Program-made: the position numbers and the translations under genes
DNA from: Pseudoalteromonas luteoviolacea B = ATCC 29581
GTDB taxonomy: Bacteria > Pseudomonadota > Gammaproteobacteria > Enterobacterales > Alteromonadaceae
DNA: 64,000 bases
Assembly (NCBI GenBank): GCA_000333235.1
Contig: CAPN01000051.1
Coordinates: forward strand, 124,001-188,000
Direction of reading: 5' to 3'
Shown here: in pieces, positions 1 through 8,956 of the stretch
How positions within the stretch are numbered: position 1 is the stretch's first letter
How the letters are laid out: the number at the start of each line of letters is the position of its first letter
Notes under the pieces: model-generated
Seen by the model: only the letters and a program-made list of their open reading frames with translations
Database searches by the model: none
Told to the model about the DNA's origin: nothing

Positions 1-1671
1 ACTGTCTAAAACGAGTACGCCAAAGTTAGATTCCGTCATGCGAGAATGTTTGGCTAGCACGATTTCACTGTCACCATTTCCAAACGCCCCCCTGCGATTA
101 TTTCTCTTTACAAATAGTCGACTAGGGTCTGCGTCTGCAATTGCTGAAACGAGGGCCAAATGGTCATAACGAGCTGCATATTTCAACTCAGGTAGATCGA
201 ACAGTTGGCGTAAATTTTCACTGTGTTGTTTTGCCTCGACAAGGGCATCGTGGTTGGTAACAAACTCGTTTAACTTTCCTCTTACCACATCAATAATAAT
301 CTCTAGGTCACTTCGATTGGGGTAACGTTTTGCCAGTAATTCGATGTCTTCAATGCGAGTTGGCAAAGTATAAACCTGACTTGGTACGGCGAGTAATGAA
401 ACTAAATCAATGGCCGCTTGGCGTAACGTATTATTGGGCATAGAACAAATGATATGGCTAAGTTCAATATCAAGAGGTAAAGGATAAAGTGCGCGACCAA
501 GCTCTGTCGCGACGAGAGTCGTTGCGTCAATTACCGCCAAATTAGTAAGTGTCGCAATCGCCCGAGTAAGGCTGTTTTTTGGCAGAGGTTCTAAGAAATC
601 CAGTGAATCAATACCATTAGCGAGACAGCCAGCACTGAGTACCAGTTCGTTTAATGCCGTGCGTTGCACTTCGGGTGGTGTATGTGAAATGAGTGGAGCA
701 TATTGACCATAGAGTCGAATACAGAGCCCTTGTTGCGTTCGCCCAGCTCTGCCTTTGCGTTGTTTGGCGGCATCTTGCGAAATTGCGTCTAATGCGAGGA
801 TGGTTTTGCCAAGTCGTAAGTGATTGCGACGTTCAAGTCCTGAATCAATGACGCAAGTGATGTTTGGGATCGTTAGTGACGTTTCGGCAACATTGGTCGC
901 CAAAATAATACGCCGTTTTTGACTGGGGTTTAATGCCGCTTCTTGATCATTATGGTGGCAACCACTAAACAAAGGAATGAGATGAGCGTCAAGCATTCGA
1001 CAAACGCTAAGCGTTTGCTGAATTTCACTTTTACCGGGTAAAAACACTAAAACGTCACCGTCTGTATATTGAAGAGCAAACTCGCAGGCATCATAAACAC
1101 GGTGACTTAGGTTATCTGCACTTGGCATCGCTCGGACATCGGATGCGAAGTAGCGTTCACTAACATCGAAAAGTGAGCCGATTGACTCTAGTTTTTTTGC
1201 ATTTAAGTATTTACAAAATACATCGGTTTGTAACGTAGCGGAGGTAACAATAATGCGATGCTGTTGTTTGTTTTTTAACACTGCAAGTAGCAGATCCATG
1301 TCCCAACGACGCTCGTGAAATTCATCGAGCAAGATAAAATCGAAATTCGCTAATTTATTGTCGAAATACCACCGTAAGGCGACACCAGGTGTTGCAAACA
1401 CAACGCGGGTTTCATCTGTAAACGCTTGCTCAAAACGTATCGCATAACCAATGTCCTCACCAACAGTTTGGTTACGTTCGCTTGCCAAATATTCAGCGAG
1501 TGACGTACAAGCAATGCGCCGAGGCTGGACAACAAGTACCTTGCCAAAATCACTAGCCCAAACCGGTAAACAAGTAGATTTACCTGAACCTGTTGCAGCA
1601 CTAACCACCACATGGTGTTGGGTAATAGCATGTTTAAAATCTGCTTCAATAGCAAAAATGGGTAAAGACAT
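1..1671 (-). CDS. hrpB: DEAH-type ATP-dependent RNA helicase, HrpB family (C-terminus outside window)
   Basis: Open from an ATG at 1671 to the left edge: 557 residues, no stop. Superfamily 2 helicase motifs occur in order: Walker A ATGSGKST (residues 26-33), PRRIA (motif Ia), DEFHER (116-121), SAT (144-146), ATNVAETSLTIP (motif V) and QRKGRAGR (motif VI). The DEFH variant of the DEAH box and the short N-terminus are typical of HrpB, which is about 810 residues, so roughly 250 residues lie outside. Family knowledge: a putative ATP-driven RNA helicase of uncertain substrate. It is divergent from mtfA across a 272-bp gap. Another DEAH-family paralogue cannot be fully excluded. Confidence 0.85.
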   Translation of the reverse strand, partial: MSLPIFAIEADFKHAITQHHVVVSAATGSGKSTCLPVWASDFGKVLVVQPRRIACTSLAEYLASERNQTVGEDIGYAIRFEQAFTDETRVVFATPGVALRWYFDNKLANFDFILLDEFHERRWDMDLLLAVLKNKQQHRIIVTSATLQTDVFCKYLNAKKLESIGSLFDVSERYFASDVRAMPSADNLSHRVYDACEFALQYTDGDVLVFLPGKSEIQQTLSVCRMLDAHLIPLFSGCHHNDQEAALNPSQKRRIILATNVAETSLTIPNITCVIDSGLERRNHLRLGKTILALDAISQDAAKQRKGRAGRTQQGLCIRLYGQYAPLISHTPPEVQRTALNELVLSAGCLANGIDSLDFLEPLPKNSLTRAIATLTNLAVIDATTLVATELGRALYPLPLDIELSHIICSMPNNTLRQAAIDLVSLLAVPSQVYTLPTRIEDIELLAKRYPNRSDLEIIIDVVRGKLNEFVTNHDALVEAKQHSENLRQLFDLPELKYAARYDHLALVSAIADADPSRLFVKRNNRRGAFGNGDSEIVLAKHSRMTESNFGVLVLDS

Positions 1672-1943
1672 CGGTCGTTTCGTTGTTCATTTTCTCTGAT
1701 CGTAGCAAACCCCACTTGAATTCCAAACTATTGATGACCATTTATACACTAGACACCTGAAAATGTAAGATTCAGAGTGGTTCATTTTGAGATAAATAAT
1801 GAAGGAATGGTCAACCTTTTTGAGTATTTTAAACGAGATAATCGATACCAAATCACAGCCCACAAAGTCTCGTTAAACATACATATTTAGGTAACGTAGG
1901 TATATCCCTTTTTAAATCCATAACACGACACAGGCGGCTAGAT

Positions 1944-2771
1944 TTGATCAACTTTTTTTTACTCTTCGCACTTATACTATTTGTTGTCGGTTATTGGCGA
2001 CTCGATGATTTTCGTCGAGTATATTGGAGCAAAAAATATCGTGACAGTGCACTAAGTGATAACGACATCGCCATTCTTTATCGTTACATGCCAATCTATC
2101 GGAGTTTAAGTGCGGAGCAACGAGTTCGTCTCAATCACCATATTGTGTGGTTTTTAGGGGAAAAACGTGTTTTAGGCCGAAATGGACTAGACGTTAACCG
2201 TGCAATGCGATTAATCATTGCAGCAGATGCGTGTTTGTTGGGGCTCAATCAAGATTGGCCTCTGTATCCAAACGTCAGTGAAATATTGCTTTATCCAAGC
2301 CAATATTATGTCTCTGAAAGTGCCAGGGACGGAGCTGGACTGATTAACTACCACACTCGCATTCGTCAGGGGGAATCTTGGCCAGGCGGGACACTCGTGC
2401 TGAGTTGGCAAGATGTTTTAGAAGGAAATCGTTTACCAAATGATGGCCATAATTTAGTGATACATGAGTTTGCCCATCAACTTGATCAACAGTCAGGACA
2501 AACAAATGGTACGCCAGCATTGCCCAAACGCATCACTTATGGCCGTTGGGGCGAGGTTTTAAGTCGCGCATTCGGACGATTAAAAACCCAGCTAGCGTAC
2601 CAAATGCCATGCACTTTTGATGCTTATGCTGCCACCAATGAAGCAGAGTTTTTTGCGGTGGCAAGCGAAACCTTTATTGAAAAGCCGCATCAATTTTACC
2701 AAAGTGAGCCAGAGCTATATCATTTGTTTGTCGAGTATTATCAATTTGATCCGTTGTTGTGGTATCGCTAA
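1944..2771 (+). CDS. mtfA: MtfA-type zinc metallopeptidase (M90 family)
   Basis: The 275-residue product carries the zinc-binding helix HEFAHQLD (H174-H178) and a downstream NEAEFFAVASE segment that should supply the third ligand, as in Mlc titration factor A. In enterobacteria MtfA is a cytosolic aminopeptidase that binds the repressor Mlc. Here the first 18 or so residues are strongly hydrophobic, so the protein may be membrane anchored. The start is a TTG at 1944, preceded by AGGCGG five bases upstream; the first internal ATG is more than 45 codons in and would remove conserved sequence. It is a single gene with its own downstream gap. Confidence 0.85.
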   Translation: MINFFLLFALILFVVGYWRLDDFRRVYWSKKYRDSALSDNDIAILYRYMPIYRSLSAEQRVRLNHHIVWFLGEKRVLGRNGLDVNRAMRLIIAADACLLGLNQDWPLYPNVSEILLYPSQYYVSESARDGAGLINYHTRIRQGESWPGGTLVLSWQDVLEGNRLPNDGHNLVIHEFAHQLDQQSGQTNGTPALPKRITYGRWGEVLSRAFGRLKTQLAYQMPCTFDAYAATNEAEFFAVASETFIEKPHQFYQSEPELYHLFVEYYQFDPLLWYR

Positions 2772-2875
2772 TTTTTGTCGCACATTAAGTAATGTTTGTG
2801 GCTTTTTACTAGCGCTGTGCGTGACTTTTTGCTTTTATTCTAACAGTTAGATAAAAAGTAAACGGCAAGGTAAGC

Positions 2876-5800
2876 ATGAAACGGACAATTAGAACCTTTT
2901 TAGCGAGTGGCATTGCACTGACGATGTCAGCTTCGGTCATCGCTGAAAATGAAGCACAAAAATGGCAAGTAGATTCGCCTAAGGGTGAATTCAAAACAGC
3001 ATCTATCGACGTGACGCAAGGCACTTGGATGAATGTTGACGTAAGTCCTGATGGTAAAACCATTGCATTTGATTTGTTGGGTGATATTTATACGATGTCG
3101 ATAGACGGTGGTGAAGCTAAACGACTCACCACTGACATCGGATGGCAAATGCAACCGCGCTTCAGTCCAGATGGCAAGTACATTGCGTTTACTTCTGATC
3201 AGGGAGGCGGCGATAATATTTGGATTATGCTTGCAGACGGCTCTGAGCAAAAAGCGGTAACGAATGAATCATTTCGTTTGTTAAATAGTCCTGCATGGAG
3301 CCCGGATGGTGATTTTATTGCGGCACGAAAGCACTTCACTGGTACTCGGTCTTTAGGTGCAGGTGAAGTATGGCTTTATCACAAAACGGGTGGCAGTGGT
3401 GTTCAGTTAACTAAACGTCCCAATGATCAAAAGGATTTAGGTGAACCGGCATTTTCCCCGGATGGTCGCTACGTTTATTTTTCTCAAGACGATACGCCAG
3501 GGCAAACGTTTCATTACTCTAAAGATTCTATTGATGGCATTTATAAAATCAAGCGGTTAGATAGAGAAAACGGCGAAATAGAAACCGTTTTATCAGGTAC
3601 AGGTGGCGCGATCCGGCCGACCCCATCACCAGATGGTAAGTCAATTGCCTACATTAAACGAGATGACTTTCAATCAACACTTTATCTGTATGATTTGACC
3701 TCGGGTAAACACACTAAACTTTATGACAAGCTCGACAGAGATATGCAAGAAACTTGGGCTATTCATGGCGTTTATCCAACCCTTGCGTGGCATAAAGACG
3801 GCAAACAACTTGTGTTTTGGGCGGGCGGAAAAATTCAAAAATTGGACATCGCTTCAAAGCTGGTGGAACCTATTGAGTTTTCAGTCAAAACGACAAAGCA
3901 GATCCAAACCGCATTACGATTTACTCAACAACTCGATAGCAAAGAGTTTGACGTTAAAATGTTACGGCACGTGCAAATTTCCCCCGATGGTGAAACGGCC
4001 ATATTCGAGGCACTTGGATACCTTTATGTGCGTGATTTAGCTTCGGGAAAAGTAAAGCGTTTAACAAAACAAAATGAGCATTTTGAGCTTTATCCACAAT
4101 ATTCTCGTGACGGGAAAGCAATCGTGTACGTGTCGTGGGATGACAATGAGCAAGGCGCAGTAAGACTGATTTCAGCACGTGGTGGTAAGAGCCGAATATT
4201 GACGACAGAGCCAGGAAAATACGTTGAGCCTACCTTTAGCCCAGATGGTAAAACCGTGGTGTATCGCAAAGACCGCGGCTCATCCCTTTTACCACGTGAT
4301 TGGTCGCTTAATCCTGGGATTTATGCGGTCTCGATTAAAGGTGGTGAGCCCGAAAAGCTGACCGATAGTGGATTTCAACCACAATTTGGTGCGACGAATG
4401 AGCGTCTTTATTTAATGGATGACTCACCTAAACCACTTTTAAAAGTATTTAATTTTAACGACAAGTCGCTACGAACACTGTATCAGTCCGACCATGCAAC
4501 AGAATTTCGTGTTTCTCCTAATGGAAAGTATCTTGCCTTTGCTGAGCGGTTTAAAGTGTATGTTACGCCGTTAGTGGAGCGCGGCAGTGTCATTGATATT
4601 GGACCGAAAGATAAACAGATCCCAGTAGAAGTGTTGTCGATTAGAGCAGGTGAAAACCTGAGTTGGACAGCGTCAAGTGATACGCTTTATTGGACTCTTG
4701 GTCCTGAGCTTTATCACTCTAACCTTGTCGGTTTGTTTGATATTGCAGGTAATACTTCCAACTTAAACGTAGACAACGGTAAAAATATTAGCTTCAAACA
4801 AGAAGTAGACGAACCTAATCGGATCTATGCGCTTACGGGAGCCAAAATCATCACGATGAAAGGTGATGAGGTAATCGAAAATGGTACGGTGATCACGGAT
4901 GGTAAGCGCATTTCGGCGATAGGCCCGATGGCTCGTATTGATATTCCAAAAAATGCCAAGATAATTGATGTGACGGGAAAGACTATTATTCCCGGAATTA
5001 TCGACGTTCATGCGCACGGAGCACAAGGTTCAAGTGAAATTATTCCTGAACAAAACTGGAAAAACTTAGCCAGTTTGGCACTTGGGGTTACGACTATTCA
5101 TGATCCCTCGAACGACACGACAGAAGTGTTTGCAGCAAGTGAAATGCAAAAAGCAGGTCACATTGTTGGCCCTCGTATTTTTTCAACAGGTACAATAATT
5201 TACGGTGCGAACTTGCCTGGTTATACCGCTCATATTGATTCGTTAGATGATGCTAAATTTCATCTTGAAAGATTGCAAAAAGTAGGCGCATTTACGGTTA
5301 AATCCTACAATCAACCGCGCCGCGATCAACGTCAACAAGTCGTCGAAGCGGGCCGTGAACTTGGTATGATGGTTGTCCCAGAAGGTGGCTCCTTACTGCA
5401 ACATAATTTAACGATGATAGTGGATGGTCATACCGGCATTGAACACTCCATCCCAACCGCTCAAATTTACGATGATGTACGTCAATTGTGGTCTCAATCA
5501 GATGTAGGCTATACACCGACATTGGGTGTGGCGTATGGCGGGATCTGGGGAGAAAATTATTGGTATGATAAAACCGAGGTGTGGAATCATCCGAGGCTCA
5601 GTAAGTTTGTGCCGAAAAACCAATTGCTCCCGCGTTCAATGCGTCGTACTAAAGCACCAGATCATCATTATAATCACATCAACAATGCAACGGTTGCAGC
5701 GCAGCTTCAAGATCTTGGTGTAATGGTTAACTTAGGCGCACACGGACAACGAGAAGGTCTTGCAGCACATTGGGAAATGTGGATGTTTGCACAAGGTGGT

Positions 5801-6055
5801 ATGAGTCCACTCGACATCATTCGCGCAGCGACACTCGATCCGGCCCGTTACATTGGATTAGACAAGAATATCGGGTCTCTTGAACAAGGTAAACTTGCTG
5901 ATCTGGTTGTAATTGATGGAGACATCATGACGAACATTCGTGACAGTGATAAGGTGTTGTATACGATGATAAATGGTCGTTTATACGATGCAGAGACCAT
6001 GAATGAAGTCGATGGCTATCCTCGCGATAAACTCTATTTTGAAAGTGAAGAATGA
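2876..6055 (+). CDS. Exported TolB-like beta-propeller / amidohydrolase fusion protein
   Basis: A 1059-residue protein with a Sec signal peptide (MKRTIRTFLASGIALTMSASVIA). Residues about 40-600 contain repeated SPDGK-type PD40 (TolB-like) propeller blades (for example VSPDGKTIAF, FSPDGKYIAF, FSPDGKTVVY). Residues about 650-1050 form a metal-dependent amidohydrolase domain of the imidazolonepropionase-like group, with the metal-binding DVHAHG near residue 709, HDPSN, a candidate lysine in VKSYNQP, GIEHS, and the C-terminal GKLADLVVIDGD signature. It probably hydrolyses a cyclic amide or peptide-like substrate in the periplasm; the substrate cannot be read from sequence. Monocistronic, followed by a clear terminator. 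Confidence 0.85.
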   Translation: MKRTIRTFLASGIALTMSASVIAENEAQKWQVDSPKGEFKTASIDVTQGTWMNVDVSPDGKTIAFDLLGDIYTMSIDGGEAKRLTTDIGWQMQPRFSPDGKYIAFTSDQGGGDNIWIMLADGSEQKAVTNESFRLLNSPAWSPDGDFIAARKHFTGTRSLGAGEVWLYHKTGGSGVQLTKRPNDQKDLGEPAFSPDGRYVYFSQDDTPGQTFHYSKDSIDGIYKIKRLDRENGEIETVLSGTGGAIRPTPSPDGKSIAYIKRDDFQSTLYLYDLTSGKHTKLYDKLDRDMQETWAIHGVYPTLAWHKDGKQLVFWAGGKIQKLDIASKLVEPIEFSVKTTKQIQTALRFTQQLDSKEFDVKMLRHVQISPDGETAIFEALGYLYVRDLASGKVKRLTKQNEHFELYPQYSRDGKAIVYVSWDDNEQGAVRLISARGGKSRILTTEPGKYVEPTFSPDGKTVVYRKDRGSSLLPRDWSLNPGIYAVSIKGGEPEKLTDSGFQPQFGATNERLYLMDDSPKPLLKVFNFNDKSLRTLYQSDHATEFRVSPNGKYLAFAERFKVYVTPLVERGSVIDIGPKDKQIPVEVLSIRAGENLSWTASSDTLYWTLGPELYHSNLVGLFDIAGNTSNLNVDNGKNISFKQEVDEPNRIYALTGAKIITMKGDEVIENGTVITDGKRISAIGPMARIDIPKNAKIIDVTGKTIIPGIIDVHAHGAQGSSEIIPEQNWKNLASLALGVTTIHDPSNDTTEVFAASEMQKAGHIVGPRIFSTGTIIYGANLPGYTAHIDSLDDAKFHLERLQKVGAFTVKSYNQPRRDQRQQVVEAGRELGMMVVPEGGSLLQHNLTMIVDGHTGIEHSIPTAQIYDDVRQLWSQSDVGYTPTLGVAYGGIWGENYWYDKTEVWNHPRLSKFVPKNQLLPRSMRRTKAPDHHYNHINNATVAAQLQDLGVMVNLGAHGQREGLAAHWEMWMFAQGGMSPLDIIRAATLDPARYIGLDKNIGSLEQGKLADLVVIDGDIMTNIRDSDKVLYTMINGRLYDAETMNEVDGYPRDKLYFESEE

Positions 6056-6080
6056 AAGGGATAAATGCAAATTGTAAGTA

Positions 6081-6112
6081 AAAAAATGCCGCGTTAAAAC
6101 GCGGCATTTTTT
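6081..6112. terminator. Bidirectional intrinsic terminator
   Basis: A near-perfect stem (ATGCCGCGTT / AACGCGGCAT) is flanked by A6 on the left and T6 on the right, so it can terminate transcripts in both directions. It lies between the amidohydrolase gene (+) and the convergent small gene at 6141-6503 (-). Confidence 0.9.
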
Positions 6113-6140
6113 AGTTTAAACCACATTGTTTAAAAAAGTG

Positions 6141-6503
6141 TTACACAACACCACGTGGAAGGCGACAGTCATGGTCTTTTCGAGCCAAGATCACAATCCA
6201 AAGGTCTTCAGCTTTATCGCCATCTTCGTTGGCTTTGACAACCGTGAAGGTTCCTTTTTTAGCTGGCTTTGCAATTGCCTTTGTTGTTTTGGTTTTTTTT
6301 GCAGGCTTTGCTTTTTTAGCCGCAGGCGCTGAACCTGAGGTGAGTTCTTCAGTAAGAGCGGCTACGTCCGCTAAACGCATGTTTTTGCCACCATCTACAC
6401 TGAACCAGCCTGATTTAGCAACGATCTCTGGTTTTTTACCATTCTTTGCTTCATAAGCCGCTTCAAAAGCGCTCAATACTTCAGTTTTATCTAGTTTACT
6501 CAT
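6141..6503 (-). CDS. Small lysine/alanine-rich protein of unknown function
   Basis: A 120-residue protein I do not recognise. The N-terminal half (to about residue 55) looks folded, with GWFSVDGGKNMRLADVAAL. The middle (about 58-84) is a basic Ala-Lys-Pro-Thr linker (AAKKAKPAKKTKTTK) reminiscent of histone-H1-like tails. The C-terminal part (TFTVVKANEDGDKAEDLWIV) looks like a short beta element. The composition suggests nucleic-acid or polyanion binding, but that is inference only. Monocistronic, sharing the bidirectional terminator at 6081-6112. Confidence 0.7.
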   Translation of the reverse strand: MSKLDKTEVLSAFEAAYEAKNGKKPEIVAKSGWFSVDGGKNMRLADVAALTEELTSGSAPAAKKAKPAKKTKTTKAIAKPAKKGTFTVVKANEDGDKAEDLWIVILARKDHDCRLPRGVV

Positions 6504-6678
6504 GCTAGTTCCTAGTCTTCTATACGCGAAATCGCGGAATTAAGAATAAACGTTATTTATACCTAGTTTTTCTACGGTTTTCAATTTTTTGCGTATTTTT
6601 AGGAGAAATTGCGCTAAGTTTTCACATTTTTTCCGCACTTGGCGAGGAAACTTGTGTATTAAATTTACATAATGCGAA

Positions 6679-7443
6679 TTACAACTGCTCTGGATCAAAC
6701 CATCGAATAAGTGCTATCCAAGCTAAACCAACCCATTCATGAACATGTGCGGTGACTAACGTTAATACTTCATCGTCGGCTACCCATTTTGTATAAGTTG
6801 GTCGACTGTTTAAGTTTGAAAAATCAGTCGGAGCGGGAATAACATCAACACCTTGTTTGTTAAATAGCAACGTGGCACGTGTCATATGGCTTGCGCTGGT
6901 AACAAGTGCAACCCGTTTATCGACTAAACTAGGGGCAAGTAAAAAGGCTTCTTCTGCAGTATCTTTGGCATTTGGATTGGTTCGGATACGTTTTGGATCA
7001 ACCCCCAAGCTGATTGCTGTTTTTGCCATTAGTTCGCTGATAGTCGTAGTACCAACCCCTGCACCAGAAACCACTAAGAGTGCATTAGGATAATGACTTA
7101 ACAATCTCAGCCCTTCCACTAAGCGATTTATTGCACACCCCCCCATTTGGCTATTAGCAGGTAAATTGGGATTAGCTCGCACAGCACAACCTAGCACAAC
7201 AATTCGGTCGATAGTTAACTTGGATTTTACATTGAATGGACGAAAGCGTTGTTCAAGCGGCTCTGTAATGTAAGCACCTAACCAAGGTGTGCTGATTGAC
7301 CACAATCCTACAATTAAGAATAGTTTTAATGACCAAAGCAGTTTTTTATCTTTACTTGAAAACAAAAGTAGCAAAAAGAGGAGGATCAACATCAAGGGCA
7401 GTGGCATAATTAAACCACCAATTATTTTCTTTAACTCAAACAT
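6679..7443 (-). CDS. elyC: ElyC/SanA-type DUF218 envelope protein
   Basis: 254 residues. Two hydrophobic N-terminal segments (about 10-28 and 35-55) are followed by a DUF218 (YdcF-like) domain with VVLGCAVRAN, LLVVSGAGVG, KDTAEEA and LVTSASHMTRA. ElyC of E. coli is an inner-membrane protein needed for normal peptidoglycan and lipid-carrier metabolism at low temperature. The ATG at 7443 is chosen over one 33 bases upstream because it has an AAGGAA site at proper spacing and gives the family N-terminus MFELKKIIGG...LPLPLML-like. Monocistronic, downstream of metR on the same strand but separated by 127 bp. Confidence 0.8.
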   Translation of the reverse strand: MFELKKIIGGLIMPLPLMLILLFLLLLFSSKDKKLLWSLKLFLIVGLWSISTPWLGAYITEPLEQRFRPFNVKSKLTIDRIVVLGCAVRANPNLPANSQMGGCAINRLVEGLRLLSHYPNALLVVSGAGVGTTTISELMAKTAISLGVDPKRIRTNPNAKDTAEEAFLLAPSLVDKRVALVTSASHMTRATLLFNKQGVDVIPAPTDFSNLNSRPTYTKWVADDEVLTLVTAHVHEWVGLAWIALIRWFDPEQL

Positions 7444-7570
7444 CAAAATGCTTCCTTGGCTTGAAAGGATATTCAAGTATAGTAAACCAAAGCAGTGAAC
7501 TTAATAGCTAAATTTTAGCTGAGTAAGCGATTAAGTTCGGCGATTTGGCTAAGTCTAATGTATTGAAAGA

Positions 7571-8458
7571 TTAACGACCATTGGTTTGCTTACAAGTCGT
7601 TAGAAAGTGGCGATATACTGGATTGTCTTTCATAGACTTTTTCATGGCCAAATACATCGGTCTAGTAAGCCCAAGCGCACCGAGTGGAATCGATTTAATT
7701 AAACCTTGACTTTCATATGGTGTCACTAACCAATCGGGCAATGCAGCAACACCCATACCAGCGCTGACGAGTTGAAAAATAAGCAAACCTTGATCAACGG
7801 TTTTTAATGTTCCATCAAATCGGGCGTTTTGAATAAAATGCTTGAAGATGTCTTGACGCTCTTTTGGAATAGGGTAAGAAATGATGGTTTCGTCTTTTAG
7901 ATCAAGTGCGGTGACATAGGCTTTTTTTGCGAGTTCATGATCCGGCGCTACGATAAGCTTTAGTTTAAAATCAAACAGATGAGCATACTCTAAATGTTCA
8001 GTCTCACGCATGTCTGAGGTCAATACCAAGTCAAGTTCATCATTCATCAACTCAGGGATTGCGTCGTAACTAAAGCCGCGCTCATAGTCTACTTTTATAT
8101 CAGGCCAGAAGTTGTTGAACTCACGAATAGTTGGAAGTAACCAATGAAAGCAAGCATGACATTCAACACTTAATCGAAGCGCAGATATCGGCTGGTTTAA
8201 GCTCTCTTTTAAGCGGCATTTTGTCGCTTCGATTTTAGGTAAAATATCATTCGCTAGTTCTAGTAATAACATTCCTTGTGGTGTGAAACGAACTGGCTGA
8301 GTTTTACGTTCGAATAATTGGCAATCGAGTTTGTTTTCGAGATCTTTAATTTGATGAGAAAGCGCGGATTGAGTCAAAAATAACTCTCGTGCCGTGTTTA
8401 CAAGTGACCCAGTTTCTTTAAGAGTGGCTATGGTTTTGAGGTGCTTTACATCAATCAT
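7571..8458 (-). CDS. metR: LysR-family transcriptional activator MetR
   Basis: 295 residues. The N-terminal winged helix-turn-helix (MIDVKHLKTIATLKETGS...TQSALSHQIKDLE) and the effector domain (LSVECHACFHWLLP, LDLVLTSD, LIVAPDHELA, VSAGMGVAALPDW) match MetR along its whole length. MetR uses homocysteine as co-effector and activates methionine synthase genes such as metE and metH. No methionine gene is adjacent here, so it must act in trans. A perfect MetJ box lies about 80-90 bp upstream, consistent with the known repression of metR by MetJ. Confidence 0.9.
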   Translation of the reverse strand: MIDVKHLKTIATLKETGSLVNTARELFLTQSALSHQIKDLENKLDCQLFERKTQPVRFTPQGMLLLELANDILPKIEATKCRLKESLNQPISALRLSVECHACFHWLLPTIREFNNFWPDIKVDYERGFSYDAIPELMNDELDLVLTSDMRETEHLEYAHLFDFKLKLIVAPDHELAKKAYVTALDLKDETIISYPIPKERQDIFKHFIQNARFDGTLKTVDQGLLIFQLVSAGMGVAALPDWLVTPYESQGLIKSIPLGALGLTRPMYLAMKKSMKDNPVYRHFLTTCKQTNGR

Positions 8459-8956
8459 CTTTAATAAATCTCATAAATGTCGTGAGCTGAGCTCAGGTTA
8501 AACACAGTTTACGCGCTAAAAACTTCCATTTCAATGTCTAGACGTCTATATGATAGAGCTAAATTTACTTTGAATTCACAAAATTACTATAACACTAAAT
8601 ATGACAGCGTTGTCATGTTTATTTGTAAGATTTTTTGTATTTTTTCAATGTAGATTTCCTCATGTTGGAAACAGCAGGTTTTTGTGGCGATTAAGAGATA
8701 CGTTAAGATGCCAAAGTCAGAGCGCTTCCTTGTATTAAATACTAGGCACGCGAATGCAGGAAAAGCTCCTTTTAAGTTTGCATAACAACGAAGTGGAAAC
8801 ACGGTGGTGCGCCCATAGGGCAAGTTTTACTGGCGTAATGCCGAGTTATTGACGTTATAAGTGGCAAGCCATTAGCTGCAATCAATGCCTCGTCTAAACG
8901 CCTCTAAGTTCTTGCTGAAGTCCGGTATCTTCAAGTAAATTGGATATAAAGCGGCA
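8459..8956. other. 498-bp intergenic region upstream of metR
   Basis: No convincing gene. It contains a palindrome CTGAGCTCAG (8487-8496), a possible LysR-type autoregulatory site, the MetJ box at 8540-8547, TGAATTCA at 8571-8578, and then a run of short hairpins between about 8757 and 8843 (AGGA..TCCT, GCCC..GGGC, GGC..GCC). A 78-codon reading frame on the minus strand (8587-8823) looks accidental. The right half, 8640-8956, has no features I can name. Confidence 0.5.
8532..8555 (-). promoter_or_regulatory. MetJ operator (metbox) upstream of metR
   Basis: A perfect 8/8 match to the metbox consensus AGACGTCT occupies 8540-8547. It is flanked in register by a 5/8 box (8532-8539) and a weaker 3/8 box (8548-8555). 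MetJ binds tandem 8-bp boxes with S-adenosylmethionine as corepressor. The site lies 74-97 bp before the metR start codon. Confidence 0.65.

Noticed and set aside
8587..8823. 78-codon minus-strand frame
   Set aside because: No family resemblance, no ribosome site, and in the hairpin-rich block.
8640..8956. Cobalamin riboswitch (noted GAAGTCCGG near 8917)
   Set aside because: Only a partial B12-box-like string; other conserved parts are missing and no B12-related gene follows.
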